From: Candidatus Methanophaga sp. GoMg3.2 | GTDB taxonomy: Archaea > Halobacteriota > Syntropharchaeia > Alkanophagales > Methanospirareceae | Length of the DNA: 22,600 nt | Assembly: GCA_013180565.1 (NCBI GenBank) | Contig: QBUN01000417.1 | Coordinates: forward strand, 1-22,600 | Direction: 5' to 3' | In this document: positions 1 through 7,683 of the stretch, one piece after another | Layout: the number at the start of each line of letters is the position of its first letter | How positions within the stretch are numbered: the first letter of the stretch is position 1 | The notes under the pieces: model-generated | The model's input: the letters and a program-made list of their open reading frames with translations, nothing else | Told to the model about the DNA's origin: nothing | The model's database searches: none | Program-made: the position numbers and the translations under genes

Positions 1-2
1 AA

Positions 3-1772
3 ATGCTACTAAACAGCCCCACACTACATAATATAGAAGCGATAAAGACGGAAACTGGTGAAATAAAAACGTTCACATTCCAGTCGCCAGAAATAGCGCG
101 AGAGAGCGAACCCGGCCAATTCGTAATGGTTTGGAGCCCCGGTATAGACGAGATACCCATTTCTATTGCAGACGCATCGCCAGAAGGTGAAGTGGTAGTG
201 GCAATTGCTGATGTCGGTGACTGCTCGCATAGCTTACATCAAAAGCACGTAGGAGATCTGGTGGGCTTGAGAGGCCCCTATGGCAGGGGATTCACAATCA
301 GTGGCGAAAGTTTATGCATGGTTGCTGGCGGATACGGCGCGGCACCATTGAGATTCGCCGCGAAAAGAGCGAAAGAAATAGATACGCCAGTAGTAGTCCT
401 AGAAGGCGCAAGAAGTAGTGCAGAACTGTTGTATATTGCCGAGTTTGAGCGAATGGGTTGTGACATAAAAATCGCTACAGAGGATGGTTCTGAAGGCTAT
501 AGTGGCACAATCACAGAGCTATTGGAAGAATTGTTGGCATCAGGCGAAAAATTTGAGCGGGTATTGACGTGCGGTCCTGAACTAATGCTGGAGCGCGTGT
601 GTAGGATTACGAGCGAGGCAGAAATACCTACGCAGGTGTCCGTAGAGCGAATAGTAAAGTGCGGATGCGGCGCTTGTGGCTCTTGTGACCTCGGTGGTTA
701 CCGTATATGCAAAGACGGCCCGATATTCGATGCCAATGCGCTTCTAGGCACGGAATTTGGGCACTGGAAACGAGCTGCGAGCGGTAAACGAATCGCAATT
801 ACACCTGATGCCGGTGAACTATTATCAATTCCACCGGCGCGTTTCACACCCGAACACGAGCCGGAATTAGCAACAGAAGTATGCGGGATAAAATTCACCA
901 ATCCAATTACAAATGCCGCCGGATTTGGTCTTTCTGGGAAGTTACTTTATCGCTATGCCGTAGCAGGTGCGGGCGCAGTAGTGACGAAATCAGTGGGACT
1001 GTATGAGCAAGAAGGTTATCCCAACCCCACATTTGTTGAAATAGCACCCCGTAGCTATGTGAACGCGATGGGGCTCCCAAATCCGGGGATTACAGATTAT
1101 GGGCTGGAGATAGGCGATGCGAAGTACGCAGATGTGCCTCTGATCTTGAGCATCTTTGGTAAAAGCGTAGAGGAGTGTAGAGAAGTAGCGAAGATCGCTA
1201 GTAAATATCCAATAGACATGCTCGAATTTAATGCCTCCTGTCCACATTCTGATTTCGTAGCCGTTGAGAACCAGCCCAAACTGCTGCGGAGTATAATAAA
1301 TGAGATACGCACGATTGCGCATCCGAAACCAATCGCAGTGAAAATCTCACCTAATGTGGGTGACCCTGCAGGATTGGCAATGACACTAGAAAAGGCAGGT
1401 GCTGATGCTATCACGGCTATTAATACTGTGATGGCTAGACCCGTAGACCAAAGGCTTGATAACCATATTTTGGGTAATCCAACAGGCTATGGCGGTAAAT
1501 CCGGTAAGGATCTGACGGTTGGCGGTAAGGAGATTGTTTTTAATCTATACAATGAGTTGAAAATACCGATAATCGCAGTTGGCGGTATATTTTCCGCTAG
1601 GGACGTGATAGACTATGCGAAGAACGGTGCGAGCATGTTTCAGGTGGGTAGTGCGCTCGTAACTGAAGATCTCGAGATTTTTTCGATGATAAAAAAGGAT
1701 TTGAAGAAGTATCTAACCGTTAATGGATACAAGAACATTGGTGAACTGGTGGGTGAAGCGCATAGGCGATAA
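3..1772 (+). CDS. pyrKD: Fused PyrK-PyrD dihydroorotate dehydrogenase
   Basis: This protein should oxidise dihydroorotate to orotate in pyrimidine synthesis and pass electrons through FMN, an iron-sulfur cluster and FAD, presumably to NAD+. Residues 1-245 are a PyrK-type electron-transfer module: PGQFVMVW at 37-44, an FAD/NAD-binding stretch AGGYGAAP at 108-115, and cysteines C220, C222, C225, C228 and C236 where PyrK carries its [2Fe-2S] cluster. Residues 290-589 are a class 1 PyrD barrel: FTNPITNAAGFG at 298-309, NASCPH at 410-415 with C413 as the expected catalytic base, and a C-terminal phosphate-binding region around AVGGIFSARD (525-534). In bacteria PyrK and PyrD are usually separate chains; here one uninterrupted frame covers both. 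The ATG lies at base 3, so its upstream signals are outside the window, but the N-terminus reads like a normal PyrK start. Confidence 0.93.
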   Translation: MLLNSPTLHNIEAIKTETGEIKTFTFQSPEIARESEPGQFVMVWSPGIDEIPISIADASPEGEVVVAIADVGDCSHSLHQKHVGDLVGLRGPYGRGFTISGESLCMVAGGYGAAPLRFAAKRAKEIDTPVVVLEGARSSAELLYIAEFERMGCDIKIATEDGSEGYSGTITELLEELLASGEKFERVLTCGPELMLERVCRITSEAEIPTQVSVERIVKCGCGACGSCDLGGYRICKDGPIFDANALLGTEFGHWKRAASGKRIAITPDAGELLSIPPARFTPEHEPELATEVCGIKFTNPITNAAGFGLSGKLLYRYAVAGAGAVVTKSVGLYEQEGYPNPTFVEIAPRSYVNAMGLPNPGITDYGLEIGDAKYADVPLILSIFGKSVEECREVAKIASKYPIDMLEFNASCPHSDFVAVENQPKLLRSIINEIRTIAHPKPIAVKISPNVGDPAGLAMTLEKAGADAITAINTVMARPVDQRLDNHILGNPTGYGGKSGKDLTVGGKEIVFNLYNELKIPIIAVGGIFSARDVIDYAKNGASMFQVGSALVTEDLEIFSMIKKDLKKYLTVNGYKNIGELVGEAHRR

Positions 1773-1829
1773 GTGTGCGGCATTGAAATTGTATGTATGT
1801 AGTGGAGCGGCGGTTTGACCGGTTATTTA

Positions 1830-1872
1830 TTTTTCATCATGAAAAAATGAAAGACATCATGGAAAGATGATG
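1830..1872. terminator. Paired inverted repeats downstream of pyrKD
   Basis: Two short inverted repeats follow each other 58 bases after the pyrKD stop: a 17-bp palindrome TTTTTCAT-C-ATGAAAAA (1830-1846) and CATCAT-GGAAAG-ATGATG (1855-1872), next to a T-rich stretch. The position fits a transcript end, but archaeal termination depends mainly on U-tracts and FttA, so the terminator role is inferred. Confidence 0.35.
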
Positions 1873-1917
1873 AAACGGTACAAAATTGATCGGTGCAAAC
1901 ACTGCGAATAAATCAAT

Positions 1918-1970
1918 TATTAACATAGATTAACGCAGAAAAAATTAAATCCGTATAAATCTGCGTCTTA
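1918..1970. repeat. Degenerate hairpin repeat of the AGATTAACGCAG/AATCTGCGT type
   Basis: An AT-rich segment holds a 7-bp inverted repeat ACGCAGA (1933-1939) and TCTGCGT (1960-1966) around a loop with ATCCGTATAAA. The wording resembles the short 'CACAGATTAACACAGAT' type repeats scattered through many environmental genomes. A second, shorter relative lies at 2933-2955. It overlaps no gene. Confidence 0.4.
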
Positions 1971-2025
1971 AATAGAATGTTTATTTCCAAATAGTAACGT
2001 CTTGCATGAAAAATGGAAAAATATT

Positions 2026-2142
2026 TTAAAAATCCACGAAACCGCATTTTGAAGACTTCTCAGCTTCTTTTGCATATTTTCTGGCATTTTCCATACCCCT
2101 AAAATTCTCATCTTGATGAGTTTCAACAATTCTTTTTAACAT
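2026..2142 (-). CDS. Small hypothetical protein, 38 residues
   Basis: A short frame begins with ATG and is preceded by GGCGGAGAG at a spacing of about 5-8 bases, a good ribosome binding site. It encodes a charged 38-residue peptide that starts MLKRIVETHQDENFRG, is rich in Lys and Glu, and ends KCGFVDF. I do not recognise a family. It lies in the same direction as the HEPN-like gene and directly beyond the attC-like site, the place where a next cassette gene would be expected. The frame could be a chance ORF or the 5' remnant of a longer gene; no other evidence of expression is visible. Confidence 0.4.
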   Translation of the reverse strand: MLKRIVETHQDENFRGMENARKYAKEAEKSSKCGFVDF

Positions 2143-2179
2143 GTATCTCTCCGCCTATAAAGTGGTGGCACCGTCTTTC

Positions 2180-2259
2180 GCATAACTGATGGCGGATAAA
2201 AGAAGTTGCCGAAGGCAATTTTGTGAAATCTTTGATTTCCTTTTTATCCGCTGTTAGGC
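2180..2259 (-). mobile_element. attC-like integron recombination site (candidate)
   Basis: Read on the minus strand, the 80 bp start with GCCTAAC (2259-2253), an exact match to the R'' consensus RYYYAAC. They end with GTTATGC (2186-2180), one mismatch from the R' consensus GTTRRRY; the two ends pair at six of seven positions. Inside them a perfect 10-bp stem GCGGATAAAA/TTTTATCCGC (2251-2242 and 2201-2192) is offset by spacers of 1 and 5 bases, as L boxes and unpaired spacers are in attC sites. The centre holds two hairpins, GAAATC-TTT-GATTTC type (2225-2239) and an 8-bp stem with one G-T pair (2203-2221). The HEPN-like gene ends 19 bases before it in the canonical cassette orientation. No integrase gene is in the window. 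A structured RNA or transposon end is the main alternative. Confidence 0.5.
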
Positions 2260-2278
2260 GGCGTTGATTCTTATTGTA

Positions 2279-2815
2279 TCATTTTGTCAAAAAACCATTA
2301 TTCTGACCATCCTCCACTACACGTTGAAGTTCGTTTAAGTATATGTGGCAAAGCTGCAAGACATCCTCGGTCTCAGACCAATCAGGAAAAGTGAATCGAT
2401 GCGTGACCTTAGGTGGGATTTCGGGTGCTGGTGGTGGCTCAGATGGTTCAGATGAATACTCGCCAATGAGTCGACCAGTTTGGTCGAATTTTTTGATATG
2501 GATACTTTCTGAGCTGCGCGCAACCTCCGTCGATTGGATAGATGTATGCTGGTTCACTGGAACTGGCTGCGTATGTACATTGAAATTGCGCTTGTCCTTG
2601 AAGAAAGCTAGTACCTTGCTCGATGTGATGTGGTTGTCATACCATTGCTGACTATCAGATTTGCCTTGAGCCTCCTTAAAGGCATACTGTAAGACAGATC
2701 GGGCGGCTGATAGAAATGCACTTAGATCAAAAAGGAGATGGCCGGGGTTGTCTATCTCTGAAACCATTCGTGAGTAGAAGTACTCCGCTTCCTTGAGTTT
2801 TGACTTTTCGTACAT
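2279..2815 (-). CDS. HEPN-like hypothetical protein
   Basis: The 178-residue protein has a predicted helical N-terminal half. It contains LSAFLSAARSVLQYAFKEA (31-49), then a WYD element (58-60), then KRNFNVHT (75-82), which holds an R-N-x3-H pattern (R76, N77, H81). That is the R-x4-6-H signature of HEPN domains, many of which are RNases in toxin-antitoxin or defence systems. After it come a Pro/Ser/Glu linker (122-136) and a second helical segment (146-170). There is no signal peptide or membrane segment. No antitoxin-like nucleotidyltransferase gene lies beside it. The gene is followed by an attC-like site and preceded by its own TATA box, so it may be a mobile cassette. Toxicity is not shown; the motif is short and a neutral HEPN relative is possible. 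Confidence 0.65.
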   Translation of the reverse strand: MYEKSKLKEAEYFYSRMVSEIDNPGHLLFDLSAFLSAARSVLQYAFKEAQGKSDSQQWYDNHITSSKVLAFFKDKRNFNVHTQPVPVNQHTSIQSTEVARSSESIHIKKFDQTGRLIGEYSSEPSEPPPAPEIPPKVTHRFTFPDWSETEDVLQLCHIYLNELQRVVEDGQNNGFLTK

Positions 2816-2856
2816 TGCCTATTTCCTATGAGCTTTATAATTTCTGATAGTTTCTT

Positions 2857-2870
2857 TTTATATATAAATA
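2857..2870 (-). promoter_or_regulatory. TATA box for the HEPN-like gene
   Basis: On the minus strand TATTTATATATAAA lies about 42-55 bases upstream of the ATG at 2815, giving an expected transcript start near 2835. It is the best archaeal TATA match in this spacer. Confidence 0.5.
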
Positions 2871-2932
2871 CTTAGCAACCTGTAATATTTGATGTTTTTT
2901 CGTATGTTTTCATAACTATTGGTCATCAATCC

Positions 2933-2965
2933 ACAGATAAAATCTGTAAATCTGCACAAAAAATC
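2933..2965. repeat. Short hairpin repeat related to the 1918-1970 copy
   Basis: ACAGAT-AAA-ATCTGT is a perfect hairpin at 2933-2947, followed by AAATCTGCAC, the same wording as in the 1918-1970 element. The match is short, so kinship of the two copies is inferred. Confidence 0.3.
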
Positions 2966-2980
2966 AATCGTCCGATGAAA

Positions 2981-3391
2981 TCAGCATGCAGAAAAGACTA
3001 ATCGTGCAAAGTACTCAGTAATTTCTTTCAACATTTCCAAAATTTCTTTAATTGCCTCTATTTCCATTACGGTCAACGGCTCTGTAACTATGTCCCAAAT
3101 AGCATTTGCGTCCAATTCAGTATTATCTGAGGCTATCTGTACTATTTTTGTCTCAATAGCCTCTGGTGTTTTGTTGTAAGGCACTCCAGCACCAGCTTTC
3201 TTATTAATCAAACCCAGAAACCCATCTCTTGCATATCTGTTAGACCAATGGTAGTATGCTCCAACAGAGATGCCATACTCCTCAATTATATCCTTTATTT
3301 TCACTCCAAACTACTCATGTGCTAATATCATCTCATGCCTCTTTTCAACAATTTTCCCAATTTTGGGGGATAACATTTGGATCATTGCCAT
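2981..3391 (-). pseudogene. HTH transposase-like remnant with in-frame stop
   Basis: The intact part is 107 codons long (GTG at 3304). It carries a helix-turn-helix region IIEEYGISVGAYYHWSNRY (residues 6-24) followed by GFLGLINKKAGAGVPYNK and TPEAIETKIVQIA, the layout of the N-terminal HTH of IS630/IS481-type transposases. Reading upstream in the same frame, the sequence continues as protein (EKRHEMILAHE) back to an ATG at 3391, but is interrupted by TAG at 3311-3313. No catalytic DDE part follows; the C-terminal 45 residues are helical and unrelated to a transposase core as far as I can see. It is best read as a decayed insertion-sequence gene. A surviving small DNA-binding protein started at GTG 3304 remains possible. 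TAG ends several neighbouring genes, so readthrough as pyrrolysine is unlikely. Confidence 0.55.
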
Positions 3392-3482
3392 ATCTCCATA
3401 TAGGTCATAGAGCCCATCCTATATATTCCATTAACGCTGTCGTTTAAATGGAGAATATACACCTGATATAGTACACCTCAAA

Positions 3483-3611
3483 TTAACATTGCGCTCTAAT
3501 AAATGTGTTGAAAGCCTCGTATATCGGTCCTTTCTCCCTTTCGCTCCACGAACCTAAATCAAACCAGTCTGGACATATAAGTCCTCGCTTTTCTCGAGCT
3601 AGCTCATTTCT
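3483..3611 (-). pseudogene. Gene-like fragment with no start codon
   Basis: Immediately after the dehydroquinate synthase gene, overlapping its end, an open frame of 42 codons reads like real protein: ELAREKRGLICPDWFDLG, then SWSEREKGPIYEAF, then NTFIRAQC and a TAA stop. It has no ATG, GTG or TTG start and an in-frame TAG just upstream. The composition (Trp, Cys, charged residues) is protein-like rather than random. I do not recognise the family. It may be the 3' end of a gene whose body was lost when the accessory pocket formed. Confidence 0.3.
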
Positions 3612-4782
3612 CTATCACCATCTCATCAACAGCAATCCCGAAATGCCTCGCCGTTTCCGTTACATGAACCAAAACCTCATCTCCTTCCTTCAAATCGACC
3701 ACGGAAATCGGCTTAGTTTTGCCCATTAACTTTATCGTTTCCGCATTCTGGAGAATAATACTGCACTTCCTCTTCTCTTTCCCTTCCACTTCCGCCTCCA
3801 CGAGCATAAGTGGTCGCTTCTCTATCTTCACCCTGCCAACAATAGCTTTTCTCGTACCTCCTTCTGAATTCACAATTAAGACGTCATCTCCAGACGTCAA
3901 TTCAGACAGATACCGTGTCTTCTCTCCTACCAGCACATAGGCATACACCGGACCCGCATTCACGCGAAACGGTCTCGCAGCCACATAAGGGCTCTCTTCG
4001 GATTCCGAATGCACGAGGAACAACGCGAACGACTGAGAGCCCACCAGCATCCCCTCGCCCAAAGTCATCAATGAGCAGGTATCCACACATACTCGGTCAC
4101 CCATTTCTCGTTCTTCCACCTTTGTTATCCTCGCGCTAGAAAGCGGCATATTACCCATTTCGCTTGCGTCTCTCATTTCCACCGTTCTTTTTATCTCTGT
4201 TATGTCGTCTGTATCGAGGAGCACACCATCCGCACCGTATTCCAGCGTTTCAAATGCCGTCATTGCCTCTTCTGCAGTCTGGACGCCCGCAATTACCTTC
4301 GCGTCCTTGTGCTGCAATTCCGCTATTATATTCTCCAGCGGTATTATCTTCCAATCCTTTCCTATCACAATCACATAATTACAGTAATCTGCAATATTCA
4401 CTGCAAATTGCTCATACTTCTTCCCTCGTAGCTCCACATACCCTGCGTTGAGTTTAGTACCAAAAGTGCTCTTCAACGCATTCAAAACGTCCGAGTCCGC
4501 TATCTCCGCTGGAATCTGCATTGTGCCATCGCCTTCACTTCCCGCACCGTAAACAACTATATCCGCTTCTCCTGTTCCCGATTCCGACTCCGATTCAGTC
4601 TCCGAGTCAGAGGCAAAGGCAGCTATTTTTAGATGGCCTAATTCCGTCACCTTCGCTACGTCCGCTTCTACCACAAGCACGCCATCCACACCGGATTCTA
4701 ATCCGGTTGTAATCCGCGACTTCTTTTCAGCCCATGTTCCTACATCCGCTTTTATCCAGATCTCTCTTCTCTTTCCGTTCAT
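3604..4782 (-). CDS. 3-Dehydroquinate synthase II
   Basis: This enzyme (AroB', EC 1.4.1.24) converts 2-amino-3,7-dideoxy-D-threo-hept-6-ulosonate to 3-dehydroquinate by NAD-dependent oxidative deamination and cyclisation, in the archaeal route to aromatic amino acids. The 392-residue chain has the family core GDRVCVDTCSLMTLGEGML (228-246), VGSQSFALFLVHSE (247-260) and ARPFRVNAGPVYAYV (269-283). It follows the ADH synthase gene by a single base, with its ribosome binding site GGAGATG inside the end of that gene, so the two steps are translated from one transcript. Residues 58-72 form a Ser/Glu-rich low-complexity insert (DSETESESES), which looks like a local expansion in a surface loop and does not touch the core. 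Confidence 0.95.
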   Translation of the reverse strand: MNGKRREIWIKADVGTWAEKKSRITTGLESGVDGVLVVEADVAKVTELGHLKIAAFASDSETESESESGTGEADIVVYGAGSEGDGTMQIPAEIADSDVLNALKSTFGTKLNAGYVELRGKKYEQFAVNIADYCNYVIVIGKDWKIIPLENIIAELQHKDAKVIAGVQTAEEAMTAFETLEYGADGVLLDTDDITEIKRTVEMRDASEMGNMPLSSARITKVEEREMGDRVCVDTCSLMTLGEGMLVGSQSFALFLVHSESEESPYVAARPFRVNAGPVYAYVLVGEKTRYLSELTSGDDVLIVNSEGGTRKAIVGRVKIEKRPLMLVEAEVEGKEKRKCSIILQNAETIKLMGKTKPISVVDLKEGDEVLVHVTETARHFGIAVDEMVIEK

Positions 4783-4783
4783 A

Positions 4784-5608
4784 TCATTTCAGCATCTCCA
4801 TTGCCTCTTTTGCCGAGATGCCCTCATGCACTACTTTACAGATTGCTCTTGTCATATCTGCCGGATTCGGATGCTGAAACACATTTCTACCTATTGAAAC
4901 GCCAGCAGCACCCGCGGCAACTGCATCTTCCACCATCTTCAGTAATTCCGCATCGGTATTCGCCTTTGGCCCACCGGCTATTATTACCGGCACCGGACAA
5001 CTACGTATCACATCCTTGAAGGTGTCGGGATCGCCGGTATAATTTGTTTTTATGACGTCCGCGCCCAGTTCAGCACCCACACGAGCCACATGCTTTACCA
5101 TTTCCACTGCATGCTCACTTTCCACTTTCTCGCCCCTTGGATACATCATCGCCAAAAGCGGCATGCCCCACTCCTCACATATCATTGCAGTCTCGCCAAG
5201 ATCCTCAAGCATATCCGCTTCGCTCGCCGCACCCACATTCACGTGCATTGACACTGCGTCCGCACCTAATCTCATCGCTTCTTCTACCGTAGCGACTATA
5301 ACTTTGTTTAATGGGTCAGGAGCTAACGAAGTGCTTGCAGATAGGTGTATTATCAGTCCTATATCCTTACCATACCCGCGATGGCCTGCTATAACAATAC
5401 CCTTATGCACGAGGACTGCATTTGCACCACCGTCTGCTATTGCATTTACCGCGACCCTCATGTCAGTCAATCCGTATATTGGACCGGATGAGACGCCATG
5501 ATCCATGGGAACAATAACACTTCGCCCACTGTTACGATCCACGATCCTCTCTGTTCTTATCCGCTTCCCTATGCCCATCCTTTCCATCCGTTCCCCCATA
5601 CTTGTCAT
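4784..5608 (-). CDS. 2-Amino-3,7-dideoxy-D-threo-hept-6-ulosonate synthase
   Basis: ADH synthase (AroA', EC 2.2.1.10) is a class I aldolase of the DhnA/FbaB family. It joins a 6-deoxy-5-ketofructose phosphate unit to aspartate semialdehyde, the first step of the archaeal dehydroquinate pathway. The sequence follows the Methanocaldococcus MJ0400 protein closely: [14 protein letters not shown] at 31-44, [15 protein letters not shown] at 76-90, MMYPRG at 154-159 and VIKTNYTGD at 185-193. The expected catalytic residues D36, Y156 and K187 (Schiff base) are all present, as is the C-terminal phosphate site [16 protein letters not shown]. Length 274 is normal. Several ATG codons sit near the start; homologues begin near residue 4, so ATG at 5599 is an alternative. 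It forms an operon with the next enzyme. Confidence 0.95.
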   Translation of the reverse strand: MTSMGERMERMGIGKRIRTERIVDRNSGRSVIVPMDHGVSSGPIYGLTDMRVAVNAIADGGANAVLVHKGIVIAGHRGYGKDIGLIIHLSASTSLAPDPLNKVIVATVEEAMRLGADAVSMHVNVGAASEADMLEDLGETAMICEEWGMPLLAMMYPRGEKVESEHAVEMVKHVARVGAELGADVIKTNYTGDPDTFKDVIRSCPVPVIIAGGPKANTDAELLKMVEDAVAAGAAGVSIGRNVFQHPNPADMTRAICKVVHEGISAKEAMEMLK

Positions 5609-5685
5609 CTTCCGCTCTTTCCCCCTTTATTTACATTCTTTCCCTCTTAATACTTTATTCTGGAATACAAAGCTTATTTATTACA

Positions 5686-7572
5686 CTACACCAATCTCAA
5701 AGTCTCTAAATTCATTGGTGCGGACGTCTCAATATTAAGTTTCTTGTGTATTCCACTTGCTAATGCGATACATTTGTTACTCTCGCCATGCATACACATC
5801 ACCTTAGATGGTAGTGGTCGTATCCGCTTCACGTATTCCAGCAATTGATTGCGATCAGAATGCCCGGAAAAGCCATCTATCGTCGCTGTCCCCATCCGCA
5901 TCTTTATATTCACCATCTTACCATCGGCTGAAAGCTGTATCTCATCCCACCCTTTCTGTATCCTTCTTCCAAGCGTCCCTTCTGCCTGGTATCCGACAAA
6001 GATAAGCGTATTCCGTTCATCACCCGCAAGCCCTTTCAGGTACTCAAGCACGGGACCGCCGTTTAGCATACCAGAGGTAGAAAGTATGATGGACGATTCA
6101 GCCCCATCTATTATCTCCCTCCTTTTCTCTGCATCGTCCACTTGTACAAAAATATCGGATAAGAACGGATTCTCACCCTGATATATAGAATTTTTTAGAT
6201 TCTTGTTGAGATACTCCGGATACGCAGAATGGATCGCAGTCGCTTCCCAGATCATACCATCTAAATAGACAGGCACCTCTAACTGCATACCTTCCAGGGC
6301 TATCATTACCTCCTGCGAACGACCAACAGCAAAGGCCGGTATTATCACTTTCCCGCCCTGTTTCAACGTTCGCTCTATCTCTTCCTTCAAATTCTTTTCC
6401 GCTTCACGCCTTGACGGCTGGAAATCGTGCATCCCACCGTATGTGGACTCCATTACCAGTGCTTCAAGCCGAGTAAAACCATTAAACGCGGGATCGAAAA
6501 GAAAAGTCCGCTCATACTTCATGTCTCCGGTAAATGCAACGTTATAAAGCCCGTTACCAACGTGGAAATACGCGACTGAAGAGCCTAATATATGTCCCGC
6601 GTTGTAAAGTGTGAGTTTTACGTCAGGTGCTATGTCTGTTACATCCCCATACTTCAATGGAATTGTATGTCTTATTGCATCTCGTATTAAGGATGATTTA
6701 TAGGGTATCTTCTTTCCTTCTCGTGCTGATACCTCTAAGTAATCAAGCAGCAAAAGTGCCATAAGGTCTCTCGTTGGCTGTGTTATGTATATGGGACCGT
6801 CATACCCATATAAATACAAAAGGGGCACTAAACCTGAATGGTCCAGATGTGCATGCGTTATCACTACCGCATCTATATTACTTATTGGTGTCACTTCGGG
6901 AACATAGAGGTACGGCATCCCCTCTGAACCCACACTCACCCCGCAATCTATTAATATCCGCGTTTCGGGCGTAGAAAGCAAAAAAGCATTCCGCCCCACT
7001 TCTCGGCATCCGCCCAGCGCAGTTATTCGTAGCCATTCGTCCTCTATTAGCTTCTCACTGTATATCCTGCGCCCAACTTTTTTCAAAAAGCTCTTTCGGA
7101 AATCGCTCTCTTCCCTTAAATACCGCCTTATATTTTTTATTACAGTAGATTGTATAGGTGGTGCTCTGATAACATTAGGGCGCCATCCAATCACCTTTGC
7201 GACTTCTCTAAGTGTTGCCCCATGAGTGCCTATCACCAACCCTGGCTTTTCTGCTTCTATTATCACCTCTGCCTTGTCCATATCAAAATAAATATCCTTT
7301 ATACCACCTTCCTCGGGTATAATATCGTAAATAACCTTAGATGCCTTCTCCTGCTCCATTAATATGTTACTACTTGGTCTAACGGAAATCCTCTTCTTCA
7401 GCTCCTTCGCCAATGTCCTAACCATGGCGCCATCATCAACGAATTTCAGCGTGTCCTCTGTGTATATGACGAGTTCCGGTCCCTCAAATTCCACTCCGGA
7501 AATACTCACGTCATCCTGTAATATCTCTCTTATTCGTTTCTTTAATTCTGAAAGCTTTCCTTCTGCTGACAT
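5686..7572 (-). CDS. fttA: aCPSF1/FttA transcription termination ribonuclease
   Basis: This is the archaeal CPSF73-like beta-CASP nuclease (aCPSF1), shown in other archaea to cut nascent RNA and terminate transcription (FttA). The layout is complete: two N-terminal KH domains (about 1-65 and 66-145, with GLVIGTHGATLREVAK at 111-126), a metallo-beta-lactamase fold from about 180 with motif HAHLDHSG (240-247) as zinc ligands, GHILGSS (326-332), FTGDMKY (347-353), a beta-CASP insert with PAFAVGRSQE (412-421), and GFSGHSD (567-573). The C-terminus (CIALASGIHKKLNIE and APMNLETLRL) is the family's dimerisation end. Length 628 is typical. The gene ends in TAG. It lies 111 bases after the proteasome gene on the same strand, so it may have its own promoter in that spacer. 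Confidence 0.95.
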   Translation of the reverse strand: MSAEGKLSELKKRIREILQDDVSISGVEFEGPELVIYTEDTLKFVDDGAMVRTLAKELKKRISVRPSSNILMEQEKASKVIYDIIPEEGGIKDIYFDMDKAEVIIEAEKPGLVIGTHGATLREVAKVIGWRPNVIRAPPIQSTVIKNIRRYLREESDFRKSFLKKVGRRIYSEKLIEDEWLRITALGGCREVGRNAFLLSTPETRILIDCGVSVGSEGMPYLYVPEVTPISNIDAVVITHAHLDHSGLVPLLYLYGYDGPIYITQPTRDLMALLLLDYLEVSAREGKKIPYKSSLIRDAIRHTIPLKYGDVTDIAPDVKLTLYNAGHILGSSVAYFHVGNGLYNVAFTGDMKYERTFLFDPAFNGFTRLEALVMESTYGGMHDFQPSRREAEKNLKEEIERTLKQGGKVIIPAFAVGRSQEVMIALEGMQLEVPVYLDGMIWEATAIHSAYPEYLNKNLKNSIYQGENPFLSDIFVQVDDAEKRREIIDGAESSIILSTSGMLNGGPVLEYLKGLAGDERNTLIFVGYQAEGTLGRRIQKGWDEIQLSADGKMVNIKMRMGTATIDGFSGHSDRNQLLEYVKRIRPLPSKVMCMHGESNKCIALASGIHKKLNIETSAPMNLETLRLV

Positions 7573-7683
7573 TGCTATCCCTATCTCTATCTTAATTCCA
7601 TAGCTTAGAACGATACTCTACCTTCAGCTCCTATAGCCTCTTGACCTAATAAAATAATAAAAGCTCCAAGAGCAAAACTTGGA

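Noticed and set aside
2816..2980. A second attC-like site upstream of the HEPN gene
   Set aside because: Only a weak AGTTATGA match (minus strand, near 2915) is present, with no paired stem; it is not enough to define a cassette boundary.
3311..3313. TAG read as pyrrolysine in the HTH remnant
   Set aside because: TAG ends fttA and the JAMM gene in this window, no methylamine methyltransferase is present, and the gene lacks its catalytic part anyway.
5052..5501. 149-codon open frame on the plus strand
   Set aside because: It lies wholly inside the well-supported ADH synthase gene on the other strand and has Ser/Thr/Ala-rich composition typical of an antisense shadow.
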